Positions 15,216 to 23,619 of a stretch of DNA of 39,360 nucleotides are shown here, piece by piece; within the stretch, counting starts at the first letter, position 1; every line of letters starts with the position of its first letter. A program made the translations under genes and the position numbers. Under the pieces are notes generated by a model that worked only from the letters and a program-made list of their open reading frames with translations, did no database searches and was not told where the DNA came from. Location: NCBI GenBank assembly GCA_023412005.1, contig JAEYOE010000029.1, forward strand, positions 1 through 39,360, in the 5' to 3' direction. This stretch comes from Bacillota bacterium. GTDB taxonomy: Bacteria > Bacillota > Clostridia > Christensenellales > SZUA-584.

Positions 15216-17531
15216 CTACTCCTTCAAATATTCAGATATTTTTATCCGCCCTGCACCGGCTGTACCGATTATTGTTGCGATAAGGACTGCGCCTATCATT
15301 AACAGGGGACTTAACACGTACGCTGAAAACAGATTGACTTCAAAATTAAACGAGGCCACTCCAAAGGCAGAAAGGAGCCCGCCCGCCAGCAACTCTCCGA
15401 GTGTATTTGAAAGAATCGTACCTATGATCATGCCGATAATGAGAACAAAGACCGAACGCGTTATATATTGTGTTATAATATCAGCATTCGAAAAACCGAA
15501 TGCTTTCATCACAGCAATAGGCTGCTTGTCTTTTGAAATAAGCATTTTAATAAACATCATCGTAATCAACACCGTTATGATCAGCGCTAAAATGCTCGCC
15601 GTATAAGACGCCATCCCGATGGCGTTAACCGTCGAACCGAAGGTTTGAGACATATATGTGTCAATGCCCGATATCTTGGCATAATTGAATCTGTCGGCAT
15701 ATTCTGATATTATCTCATTGACGTTCGGTTGATCGGCCTCAGCATAGATTACGCTTCGCGTTACATCTGCTGTGTCGTCAAAAAAAGTACCCTTTGCCGT
15801 TTTGCCACCGTTGGTTATATCAGAATAAATACCGCACACCGAAAGAACCTTCTCTATTCCACCAACCGATAGATGAATATGATCGTCCACCTTTTTATTC
15901 AGTTCTCCGGCAATAATGGCAGACAGCGCGATCTCGTTATCAGCTGCGGGATATCGGCCAAAAGTGTATTCTATGGGAAAAGCCGAATGGTCACCTATAT
16001 CTATTTTAATAGATTCCTCTGTGCCGTCATCCATTTTTGCCTTGTAGGTTTTTGTGTGAAACACAGCGTGGTTTGCTATGCCGCTGTCTTTGCTCATCAC
16101 CGCCGCAACTTCTGCTGTTTTCTCAGAAATATTATCAGTCTGCTGTATGTCTACGCGAATATCACAATATCCAACTCCCATATACCTGATAAAATTTTTT
16201 GAGGCGACGGTGTTATATAGATTCTGCGGAACAATGATCATAAATGCCGAAATCACCAGCACAGTCAGCATTGTGCCATACAGCTTTCTTCTCACAAAAA
16301 CATCTTTGAGGCCCAGGAATATGTTGGTATTGAGCAGCCTGTTTTTACTCAAACACATGAATGCAGACCCTTTAGGGTCTTCCTGTGAAGCGCCGAAGCG
16401 GATTGCTTGAACCGCCGATATTTTTGCACAACGCTTAAGCACGCCGTTTACATAGGCCAAGATGATTAAGAATAACAGCAGAATGCTGATGATGCCAAAG
16501 ATAATAGCATCTGCTCCATTCTTGCTTTCACCCATATACAGCCTTATGTTCTCAAGAAGACTGCCTTTGAATGCAAATGAGAGTGCATACCCGATAAGAC
16601 AGCCTATCGCGGCAATGGCCGCATACTTGGAAAGATATATTTTTTTAATATCTAACATCCGAAGGCCCAACGCTTTCAAAACACCTATCTCACGGTATTC
16701 GTCTTCGATTGTTGCAAGAAGAGTATAGCGTACGCACAATAAAGCAATTGCCACCACAAGCATACTGATAAGAAGTATCACGGCAATCATCATTCCATCA
16801 GAAATGGCATTAATCATTGCAAACTGCGGATATGTGATGGTCGGACCGTTTGTTTCTAGCCCTTCGGCTAAATATGTGGTTTCAAATGCCCCCAGAGCTG
16901 ACAGATTGTTTAGACGGAACTCAATTAAATATTCCTTCGTTCCGAAACCTTGAATATGATTATAGTCGTTTTCACTGACAAGAAATCGTTTTGAAGAAGA
17001 CAGCAGCGAATTCATTTGAGAATCGCGGAGAAACCCGGCAACGGTCAGTTTTTTTCCGCATATCACTGCCTCGTCGCCCAGCTCGGCTGTGCCATCCTTC
17101 ATATAGCATATCGGAACATAAACCTCGCCATCTTTGGCGTTAATCAGATTTCCGCCAAGATCAAGCAGAAAATCGAACTGACTGCTTTGGGTGCAAATGC
17201 CGTTATCCTGAACGTTATCGGCAAGTGAGCTGTCGCCGAGCTTGATGTTAGCGCCCTCAATGTTAAGAAATTCGAGCACCTGAAACGCTTCTACATTTTC
17301 ATTTTTCTGCGCAAACCGCTCAAGCCGTTCGGTATTGATTTGGCCCGAATGCATCTGCATAAAATGAGGGGTTTTTGCCGACGCCATGAGTGCATCTATT
17401 GCTCCCGAAAGATTCACGATAAGTGCTGCGGCAAGCGAAAGCAGCATAGCGGCTGCGGCAATAAACAGCAACATAGCGAATGTCATCAGTTTGTTTTTGG
17501 AAATGCTGTTGCGAGTGAGCCGAAAATACAC
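15216..17531 (-). CDS. FtsX/MacB-type ABC transporter permease
   Basis: A 771-residue permease with two FtsX-like halves. An N-terminal membrane helix (about 18-42) is followed by an extracytoplasmic domain (about 45-235) and three helices (about 240-360, including ALLCVRYTLLATIEDEYREI and GVLKALG). A second helix at about 405-425 leads to another extracytoplasmic domain and the final three helices (about 640-765). The motif EIGVLKALG in the first half and IAVMKAFGFS in the second are the typical FtsX coupling sequences. The GTG start has AAAGGAG 7 nt upstream. This two-half architecture is seen in Gram-positive exporters. It is encoded 82 bp downstream of the TetR regulator, which probably controls it. 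Confidence 0.9.
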   Translation of the reverse strand: MYFRLTRNSISKNKLMTFAMLLFIAAAAMLLSLAAALIVNLSGAIDALMASAKTPHFMQMHSGQINTERLERFAQKNENVEAFQVLEFLNIEGANIKLGDSSLADNVQDNGICTQSSQFDFLLDLGGNLINAKDGEVYVPICYMKDGTAELGDEAVICGKKLTVAGFLRDSQMNSLLSSSKRFLVSENDYNHIQGFGTKEYLIEFRLNNLSALGAFETTYLAEGLETNGPTITYPQFAMINAISDGMMIAVILLISMLVVAIALLCVRYTLLATIEDEYREIGVLKALGLRMLDIKKIYLSKYAAIAAIGCLIGYALSFAFKGSLLENIRLYMGESKNGADAIIFGIISILLLFLIILAYVNGVLKRCAKISAVQAIRFGASQEDPKGSAFMCLSKNRLLNTNIFLGLKDVFVRRKLYGTMLTVLVISAFMIIVPQNLYNTVASKNFIRYMGVGYCDIRVDIQQTDNISEKTAEVAAVMSKDSGIANHAVFHTKTYKAKMDDGTEESIKIDIGDHSAFPIEYTFGRYPAADNEIALSAIIAGELNKKVDDHIHLSVGGIEKVLSVCGIYSDITNGGKTAKGTFFDDTADVTRSVIYAEADQPNVNEIISEYADRFNYAKISGIDTYMSQTFGSTVNAIGMASYTASILALIITVLITMMFIKMLISKDKQPIAVMKAFGFSNADIITQYITRSVFVLIIGMIIGTILSNTLGELLAGGLLSAFGVASFNFEVNLFSAYVLSPLLMIGAVLIATIIGTAGAGRIKISEYLKE

Positions 17532-17613
17532 TTGTAAACTCCTTTAAATTATTAAACGGCCCAAACGGTTTAAAGCATAAGCCAATTCAAGCCCCTATCA
17601 ACAAGCCTAAGGG

Positions 17614-18261
17614 TTATTCGTCACGGCTGGCGTTTGAGCCGCCGATTAGCTGCATAATGAACATAAAGCTTTCTTTTTCTGTGCCAAGCAACCTTCCCAT
17701 ATTGTAAATGAGCGCCTGAAAACGTGAGCGTCGCTCTGCTTCAGTCATTTCAACCATGTCATCATCCAGCACGGTGACAACATAGGTGATCATCATTTCT
17801 ATGGATTCATAAGGAAACGGCGTGGTGAACAATCCTTGATCAATACCCTCTTGAATTATTTCCGTCAGTATTGGTGTGATTCTGTTGATGATGACTTTTT
17901 GTATTTTATGATGCATCAGCACATTCTGCGGCTTATGAATATGCTCTATAACGACCTCGCCGTTATGATCGCTTGAGTTTAACGCCATCACAACACGCAA
18001 TAATCGTTCGTTTACAGGAATATTCTTATTTGCAGCAATTTCCTTTGCCCCGCCTATTAATCGGCTATTATAACGCTCAATCAGTGCGTCCATAATTTCT
18101 TCCTTTGACTTAAAGTGATAGTACAGTGTTCCGCGCGCAATGCCGACTTTATCGAGAATATCGTTTGTACTTGTCGCATCAAAACCCTTTTGATTGAAGA
18201 GTTCGTCGGCGACATCAAGTATTTCGTTTCTGCGCTCTTCCGCTTCTTTTACGATTCTCAT
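17614..18261 (-). CDS. TetR-family transcriptional regulator
   Basis: A 215-residue regulator with the N-terminal helix-turn-helix of the TetR/AcrR family at about 8-55 (RRNEILDVADELFNQKGFDA, GIARGTLYYHFKSKEE). The C-terminal ligand domain (about 60-210) is unlike any named subgroup that I recognise. I chose the ATG at 18259-18261, 6 nt after GGAGG; the preceding GTG is too close to it. The gene leads the exporter operon, and a pseudo-palindrome (18279-18293) sits just upstream, so it probably represses its own operon until a substrate binds. A lipoprotein gene diverges from it and could share the control. Confidence 0.9.
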   Translation of the reverse strand: MRIVKEAEERRNEILDVADELFNQKGFDATSTNDILDKVGIARGTLYYHFKSKEEIMDALIERYNSRLIGGAKEIAANKNIPVNERLLRVVMALNSSDHNGEVVIEHIHKPQNVLMHHKIQKVIINRITPILTEIIQEGIDQGLFTTPFPYESIEMMITYVVTVLDDDMVEMTEAERRSRFQALIYNMGRLLGTEKESFMFIMQLIGGSNASRDE

Positions 18262-18278
18262 CACAAACCTCCGCTACC

Positions 18279-18293
18279 GACCGACTGTCTGTC
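18279..18293. promoter_or_regulatory. Probable TetR operator
   Basis: GACCGAC and GTCTGTC flank a single central T with one mismatch between arms. Read on the minus strand it is GACAGACAGTCGGTC, the GAC-N-GAC style often bound by TetR-family repressors. It lies 18 bp upstream of the tetR start, where it would block its transcription, within the divergent region shared with the lipoprotein gene. Confidence 0.55.
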
Positions 18294-18418
18294 TATTAAA
18301 CAATACTAATTATATTTATCTTTTTTCTTTTGTCAATAGGGCAAAAAACGAGCTTATTTTTTATAGCGTAAATATTTTGTCAGATATATAATGTATTTGG
18401 TAAAAGGAGGAGGCTAGT

Positions 18419-19021
18419 GTGAAGAAGATAGTAATAATGGCTATGGCTTGTTTTGTATTGTGTGCCGGATGCGGCGGCGAAACAGCTGCCCCGTCATATC
18501 ATCTTAAAAGTGTTGATGCAAATGCCCACATGTATATTGAAGGCAGTTATTCCGAAGCCATTGACATGACAGATTTTGAGAAGCTGACCCGTCTGCATGT
18601 TCCGCAAAGCCTGCCCGATTTGTACATATCTGAACCCATCACAGCCAGCGCCTATTATGACAAGGATGGCAAGATTATCAATATGACAGTCGGCATTGGC
18701 GAAGGGAACAACGGATATCCGGCTTCCGTGAGCGTGTATTCAAGCGAGCTTTGGTCGAGCTTAAGCGTTTCACCGATAGACTATACATACGGCAGCGATG
18801 AAACCACTGAGTTTGAACCAGCGACGATCGGCAAAACAAAAGCCCTGTTTTTCCATTACGACGACAGCAAGGAACAGGAACACAAGCTGGGTTACGATGT
18901 TTATATCGCCGAATTCGAGCTGAACGGCATCAGCGTTTATGTGGAATCAAAAGCCATGAACCAGAAAGAGTTCGAGCAATTTGTGACATCGTTGATTAAA
19001 ACAGCGAACACTATTGACTGA
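18419..19021 (+). CDS. Predicted lipoprotein of unknown function
   Basis: A 200-residue protein with a lipoprotein signal peptide. The lipobox LCAGC places the acylated cysteine at residue 18, followed by a GGETAAPS linker. The mature part (about 30-200) is a single hydrophilic domain, probably mixed alpha/beta, with no motif that I recognise. The start is a GTG with AGGAGG a few nt upstream. The gene is transcribed away from the TetR-controlled exporter operon, with the putative operator between them. Proximity suggests, but does not show, a link to that transporter. Confidence 0.8.
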   Translation: MKKIVIMAMACFVLCAGCGGETAAPSYHLKSVDANAHMYIEGSYSEAIDMTDFEKLTRLHVPQSLPDLYISEPITASAYYDKDGKIINMTVGIGEGNNGYPASVSVYSSELWSSLSVSPIDYTYGSDETTEFEPATIGKTKALFFHYDDSKEQEHKLGYDVYIAEFELNGISVYVESKAMNQKEFEQFVTSLIKTANTID

Positions 19022-19166
19022 ATGAACTATCAGACATACATAGACTATTCTTTGAAATTTCTATTGTCCCACAGCCTGCATTAAAAAATCAAAACACTTC
19101 TGAAGTTGATAAAATGATATAGTCTATTGTCCCGTCGTTCGCTATAATGGCAGCGGAGGGGTTTTC

Positions 19167-19577
19167 ATGTTAAACGTGATAGTGGTAGACGCGCAGGGCG
19201 GCGGCCTTGGCGCATCTGTTGTTAAAAAGCTCACCGAGCAATATAGCGGGCGCATCCGTCTGACCGCAGTCGGCACCAACCCAAGAGCCACGGCATCCAT
19301 GCAAAAAAGCGGCGCGGTAAGCTGCGCCACCGGCGAAGCCGCCATCTGTGCGCTGGTGCGCGAAGCCGACGTAATCATCGGGGGCATCGGCATCATCGCG
19401 GCCAGCGGCATGCTCGGAGAAATCACGCCGCGCATCGCACGCGCCATCGCGGAGAGCCGGGCCAAGAAAATACTCATCCCCATATCGCGCTGCAGTATCA
19501 TCATACCCGGCGCGAAGGAACAAAGCGCAAAGGCGCTGATTGATCTTGCCGTCGCCGAACTCACATCACTGCTTTAA
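19167..19577 (+). CDS. DUF3842-family protein
   Basis: A 136-residue Rossmann-like protein. The N-terminal VIVVDAQGGGLG loop (residues 4-15) looks like a nucleotide- or phosphate-binding turn. Later motifs VGTNPRATASMQKSGA and IGGIGIIAASGMLGEITP are characteristic of the small DUF3842 family found in Clostridia. No activity is established for the family. The ATG follows GGAGGGG. The last 12 bp overlap the end of the convergent gene at 19566. Confidence 0.85.
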   Translation: MLNVIVVDAQGGGLGASVVKKLTEQYSGRIRLTAVGTNPRATASMQKSGAVSCATGEAAICALVREADVIIGGIGIIAASGMLGEITPRIARAIAESRAKKILIPISRCSIIIPGAKEQSAKALIDLAVAELTSLL

Positions 19578-20366
19578 AGGCGATATTTTCGTTCTGCTCA
19601 ATATATCCTTATCACAGGCATCCGCCGCAGCTTCATTTGGCGCAATCACATACAGCATCACCGTGCAATCGTATTCTTCTAAATATTTTAAATACAGTCT
19701 GCCCTTCAGTGACACGGGCATAAAATCCTGTTCTGCCGGTTTGACCGGCGGGCCATACTGCAGATATGCCTGATAGTCTTGCTTATACGTATGTGCAACG
19801 CCGTTCGCGGTCAGTACCGCGTCAATGCACGACCAGCCGTTACTACGTGCATACGAAGCATCCGGCCGCGATTCAAACCCGTCTACGCGAAACACAATAT
19901 CGTCGCACCCAAAGCCCGCCAGCACAAGCTGCGTGTAATCGTATGCCACCGCGCATTCAATCTCATCTCTGTTCAGGCTCCCATCTTCCAATAAACCGAA
20001 TGTGCCCCCGTTTTGGTGCAGCACATACGCGCCATAAAACGCGCAGTATTTATCGCTGCCCGCATCGAAGATGGACGACGTGCGCGTGCCCGCGTCAAAC
20101 GCACCGAAGTTATAAAGTACCGACATGTCCGCGTCAATGCCCGACCATGCCGAAAACCCGTCCGCGTTGTACGTCATCACAAACGGGTACCAACCGGGTC
20201 CCGACGGGATATCGACAGAAAAACCATGCTGTTTTTGCACGCTTTGCGCGCTGTGCTGCCCCGAATACACGCCCATCACTAAAAAACTCCGCAGCGGATA
20301 ATAAAACCAGGCTATAAGCAGCGCTTCGAGCAGCAGCACCGCAAGCACAACAACTTTCTTTTTCAT
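19566..20366 (-). CDS. Single-pass membrane protein of unknown function
   Basis: I place the start at the ATG at 20364-20366, giving 266 residues that open with MKKKVVVLAVLLLEALLIAW, a typical signal anchor. An in-frame ATG at 20399 would add 11 residues, but these break up the signal sequence. No good ribosome binding site precedes either start. A TATACT box lies only a few nt before the chosen ATG, which would fit a very short leader. The extracytoplasmic part (about 35-266) has Tyr- and Asp-rich segments and no known motif. The gene is divergent from mnmA and overlaps the end of the DUF3842 gene by 12 bp. Confidence 0.7.
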   Translation of the reverse strand: MKKKVVVLAVLLLEALLIAWFYYPLRSFLVMGVYSGQHSAQSVQKQHGFSVDIPSGPGWYPFVMTYNADGFSAWSGIDADMSVLYNFGAFDAGTRTSSIFDAGSDKYCAFYGAYVLHQNGGTFGLLEDGSLNRDEIECAVAYDYTQLVLAGFGCDDIVFRVDGFESRPDASYARSNGWSCIDAVLTANGVAHTYKQDYQAYLQYGPPVKPAEQDFMPVSLKGRLYLKYLEEYDCTVMLYVIAPNEAAADACDKDILSRTKISPLKQ

Positions 20367-20403
20367 ACACTCAGTATAGCACACGCTTGAGCTGTCCATA
20401 CGC

Positions 20404-20433
20404 TTGCCAACGCGCAGCAGTCAACTGTATAAT
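20404..20433 (+). promoter_or_regulatory. Candidate sigma-A promoter for mnmA
   Basis: TTGCCA (20404-20409) and TATAAT (20428-20433) are separated by 18 bp, about 30 bp before the mnmA start. It lies in the short divergent gap with the membrane-protein gene. Confidence 0.55.
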
Positions 20434-20462
20434 AAGCCAAAAGCATCAAAGAGGCCAAAAAG

Positions 20463-21548
20463 TTGAGAGAAAACCAAAAGACACGCGTGGTCTGCGGCAT
20501 GTCAGGCGGTGTGGATTCCGCCGTGGCAGCGCACCTGCTGAAAACACAAGGGTACGATGTCATCGGCGTGTTCATGAAAAACTGGCAGGACGACGGCAAG
20601 GGCTGCAGCGCCGCGCAGGACTATGAAGACGTGAAAAGCGTCTGCGATACGATCGGCATTCCGTATTACACGGTGAATTTCGAGCAGCAGTATTACGACC
20701 GTGTTTTCACGCACTTTTTACACGAATACAAAAACGGCCGCACACCGAACCCGGATGTGCTGTGCAACTCCGAGATTAAATTCGCGGCGTTTCTTGATCA
20801 CGCGCGGATGCTCGGCGCGGACAAAATTGCGACGGGACACTACGCGCACACCGACGGCAGCGGCCGCCTTTATAAAGCGGCAGATACCGGCAAGGATCAG
20901 ACATACTTTTTGTGCATGCTGAGCAGCGCGCAGGTTCGCAGCGCTGTTTTTCCGCTCGGGCAGCTGCAAAAAAGCGAGGTTCGCAGCATCGCTTCCTCGC
21001 TGAATCTGAAGGTGGCGCAGAAGAAGGATTCCACAGGCATCTGCTTTATCGGCGAAAGAAAGTTCCGCGACTTTCTCTCGGGCTTTCTGCCCGCGCGGCC
21101 AGGCAACATCGTCACACCGGATGGCAAAGTCGTCGGCACGCATCAAGGCTCGATGTATTACACGCTCGGGCAGCGGCGCGGCCTCGGCATCGGTGGGCGC
21201 GAGGATGCCAAGGATACGCGCTGGTTCGTAATCGGCAAGGATGTGGCGACGAACACGCTGATTGTGGCGCAGGGCGAAAACGGCAGTGAGCCGGACGCGC
21301 TGTTTTCACGCGCGCTTTTCGCGCCTGATTTTCATTTTATCAACGACGCACCGGCTGAAAGCTTTGAATGCACCGCCAAGTTCCGCTACCGCCAGAGCGA
21401 CCAGCACGTGACGGTGTCGCTGAAGGGCGGCGGCGCTCATATTGAGTTTGCCGAGCGGCAGCGCGCCGTTACACCGGGCCAGTACGCGGCGTTGTATCTG
21501 AACGACGAATGCCTCGGCGGCGGCGTGATTGATACCGTTTACAGTTAA
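20463..21548 (+). CDS. mnmA: tRNA-specific 2-thiouridylase MnmA
   Basis: MnmA uses ATP and a persulfide to convert U34 of Glu, Gln and Lys tRNAs to 2-thiouridine. The 361-residue protein has the PP-loop SGGVDS at 14-19 for ATP binding. The two catalytic cysteines are visible: Cys101 in NPDVLCNSEIKF and Cys194 in STGICFIGER. GHYA and the KDQTYFL motif are also present, followed by the C-terminal beta-barrels. The length is normal. The start is a TTG at 20463 preceded by GAGG at a suitable distance; no better in-frame ATG exists before the PP-loop. The Nudix gene follows after 12 bp, probably in the same transcript. Confidence 0.96.
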   Translation: MRENQKTRVVCGMSGGVDSAVAAHLLKTQGYDVIGVFMKNWQDDGKGCSAAQDYEDVKSVCDTIGIPYYTVNFEQQYYDRVFTHFLHEYKNGRTPNPDVLCNSEIKFAAFLDHARMLGADKIATGHYAHTDGSGRLYKAADTGKDQTYFLCMLSSAQVRSAVFPLGQLQKSEVRSIASSLNLKVAQKKDSTGICFIGERKFRDFLSGFLPARPGNIVTPDGKVVGTHQGSMYYTLGQRRGLGIGGREDAKDTRWFVIGKDVATNTLIVAQGENGSEPDALFSRALFAPDFHFINDAPAESFECTAKFRYRQSDQHVTVSLKGGGAHIEFAERQRAVTPGQYAALYLNDECLGGGVIDTVYS

Positions 21549-21560
21549 GGAGATATCAAT

Positions 21561-22241
21561 ATGACTTATATACCGTCCTGCGCCGATGAAGCCCGTTACT
21601 TAAAAGAATATGACGCGACAAAATATCAAAACCCCGGCTTCGCGGCGGATACCGCACTTTTTGCCGTGGGCATTGATACGCTATCCATACTGCTCATTAA
21701 GCGCGGCGGGTATCCGTATAAGGGGCGCTGGGCACTGCCCGGCGGCTTTGTGGACATTGATGAAGACATTTTTGCGGCGGCAGACCGCGAAATGATGGAG
21801 GAAGCGGGTATATCGGGGCTGTATTTGGAACAGGTGTACACGTGGGGTCGCCCGGATCGTGATGCGCGTTACCGCTGCATCACATCCAGCCATATGGCGA
21901 TTGCCGACGCGGCCGATTTGAAACCCATGGCGGGTGACGATGCCGTCGAAGCGGATTGGTTTAAGCTGCTGAATTACAAAAAAGAAGAAAAGAACGGCGT
22001 TACGCAGATCAGCTATACGCTGAGCGGCAGCATTGAGATGCATCCGGTTGTTGCGTTTCCCGCAGGGCGTATGCAGCAGATATATTCGATAGAAAGCGTG
22101 GGGCTTGCGTTTGACCACGCCGAATCGATCGCGTATTCGTTTGAGTATTTGAAGCGGCGTATAAAAGAGGGGTACCTTGATATCGCACTCAGCGATGAAG
22201 CGGTGAAAGCGCGCGCAAGAAAGCTGATACTTGGAGAATAG
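21561..22241 (+). CDS. Nudix hydrolase
   Basis: A 226-residue Nudix protein. The Nudix box runs from Gly62 to Ile84 (GFVDIDE, then AADREMMEEAGI) and fits G-x5-E-x7-R-E-U-x-E-E-x-G-U completely, so it should bind metal and cleave a nucleoside-diphosphate-linked compound. The C-terminal part (about 155-226) extends beyond the basic fold and resembles the helical extension of ADP-ribose pyrophosphatase-like or NrtR-like members. I see no clear DNA-binding motif, so an enzyme is more likely than a regulator. AAGGAG precedes the ATG. It is second in the mnmA operon. Confidence 0.88.
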   Translation: MTYIPSCADEARYLKEYDATKYQNPGFAADTALFAVGIDTLSILLIKRGGYPYKGRWALPGGFVDIDEDIFAAADREMMEEAGISGLYLEQVYTWGRPDRDARYRCITSSHMAIADAADLKPMAGDDAVEADWFKLLNYKKEEKNGVTQISYTLSGSIEMHPVVAFPAGRMQQIYSIESVGLAFDHAESIAYSFEYLKRRIKEGYLDIALSDEAVKARARKLILGE

Positions 22242-22250
22242 GCGAAAAAT

Positions 22251-22500
22251 AAAACTCCCCCAGTCACCTGTCGGTGACAGCCCCCTCAAAGAGGGAGCTA
22301 TATTCGAGCAAAATGTTATTTCGTGCTTGGTTGTAGGGATCGACCTCCGTGTCGATCCGCTTGAATTCTGAACAAACTATGATGCTTCGAATCGTAGCGA
22401 ACGACCTCTGCCTGTGCCCCGTATGGGGTATGTCGTTCGGCTTATCTGCAAACGCTGTCTCTTCCGAGTATACCCCTACGGGGTAGGATTCTCTTTTTTT
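22251..22500. repeat. Cluster of hairpin-forming intergenic repeats
   Basis: Four inverted repeats follow the Nudix gene. They are GTCACC/GGTGAC inside a CTCCC...GGGAG frame (about 22255-22300), GGATCGAC/GTCGATCC (22337-22358), CGAACGAC/GTCGTTCG with an inner CCCC/GGGG (22398-22439), and TACCCC/GGGGTA (22471-22485) followed by a T-run at 22494. The first two look like the dispersed REP-like repeats seen between genes in many Clostridia genomes. The last one may act as a terminator for the mnmA-Nudix transcript. No second copy is present in this window. Confidence 0.6.
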
Positions 22501-22529
22501 ATTTTGTGAATTATGGGGATGCGTCGCTT

Positions 22530-22682
22530 ATGAATATTGAAAATAAAAAAAATCTTTTGGCGGCGCTTGCCGCGATAGTCGCTTTAACGGTCAGCACAGT
22601 GTTTGAAACCATTATGAGAATTGTAAGAAAAAAGAGCTTATTAATTAACGATCTGTATTCCATCATGAAGATGCAAAACTAG
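22530..22682 (+). CDS. Possible 50-residue single-helix membrane peptide
   Basis: An ATG at 22530 opens a 50-codon frame ending in TAG at 22680-22682. The product begins MNIENKKNLLAALAAIVALT and continues with a short hydrophobic helix and a basic segment (RIVRKKS). A weak GGGGATG lies about 7-10 nt upstream. The composition looks like a small membrane peptide, but there is no family assignment and the frame sits between a repeat cluster and the convergent corA end, which it overlaps by 4 bp. It may be a remnant. Confidence 0.35.
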   Translation: MNIENKKNLLAALAAIVALTVSTVFETIMRIVRKKSLLINDLYSIMKMQN

Positions 22683-23593
22683 AACCATTTTTTCTTCTTG
22701 AAATACACGAGACAAAAAACAACCACCGCAATGGACAGAATGATCACCATCGGGTACCCGAACGACCACTTGTATTCAGGCATCTGAACATTCATGCCGT
22801 ACCACCCGACAATCAGCGACAGCGGCAGAAATATGGCCGTGATCACAGTGAATATTTTCATTGTGCTGTTGAGGCTGATATCCACCTCCGCCTGATACGC
22901 CTCACGCACCTGCGTCACATAATCCCGCAAATTCAACACGCTGTGATACAGCCTGTCGACGCGGCCCGCAAATATCTTGAAAAACCGCATCGTCCGGTTA
23001 TCGATAAGATTGTTTTCATTTTCCTGCAGAATATCCAGCGCATCGAGCAGCTGTTCATAATAGCGCTTCAACCCCATCAGCCGTTTGCGCAGGCTGATAA
23101 TTTCTCTCACGGAGTTTTTCTTAACCGAGGTCATCAGCGCATCCTCCAGATTGCTGATCTCGGTTTCTATCTTCTCCAGCCGGTCCGCATCTTTAGCCGT
23201 GATCTTCTCAAAAAAAGCAGTGAGTATACGGTCGAACTCAAGGCTGCTCCCCTCCTGCGTCATATCGCTCATCATATCCGATAGCACAGAGACATCACGG
23301 CTGAAAAAAAGCAACAAATCCTTTTGTATACAGATGCACACGCGGCTGCTTGCCCTCGGTGTTTTTGGATTCGATATAGTAAGACACATCAGGTCAAAGC
23401 CATCGCGGTTCTCATAGTTAAGCGTTGTGCCCTCAAACGATTCGCGCAGCAGCGCGAGGTTCAGCTTGGCAGCCGGTAAAATGTCCTCGGCCTGCGCAAA
23501 ATCAATCAGCCCGAAAATCTGATGCTTTGAGCCGGGCATGATGCTGTCGGGCTGAATGCCTTTCACCTTGCCGTTTTCAATTGCGTAAAACAC
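22679..23593 (-). CDS. corA: CorA-family magnesium/cobalt transporter
   Basis: CorA forms pentameric Mg2+ channels. The 304-residue protein has the large cytoplasmic N-terminal domain, a long stalk helix (about 130-235, charged and heptad-rich) and two C-terminal membrane helices. Between them is the signature YGMN, with GMN at 266-268, followed by the VQMPEY loop. The tail KKKKWF fits the basic end of the family. The start is a GTG with AAGGGTG upstream. It lies 26 bp after the ABC-2 permease genes in the same orientation, so it is probably the last gene of that transcript, an unusual partner for a drug-type ABC exporter. Confidence 0.9.
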   Translation of the reverse strand: MFYAIENGKVKGIQPDSIMPGSKHQIFGLIDFAQAEDILPAAKLNLALLRESFEGTTLNYENRDGFDLMCLTISNPKTPRASSRVCICIQKDLLLFFSRDVSVLSDMMSDMTQEGSSLEFDRILTAFFEKITAKDADRLEKIETEISNLEDALMTSVKKNSVREIISLRKRLMGLKRYYEQLLDALDILQENENNLIDNRTMRFFKIFAGRVDRLYHSVLNLRDYVTQVREAYQAEVDISLNSTMKIFTVITAIFLPLSLIVGWYGMNVQMPEYKWSFGYPMVIILSIAVVVFCLVYFKKKKWF

Positions 23594-23619
23594 TTATTTT
23601 TGCACCCTTCGTTCATATT

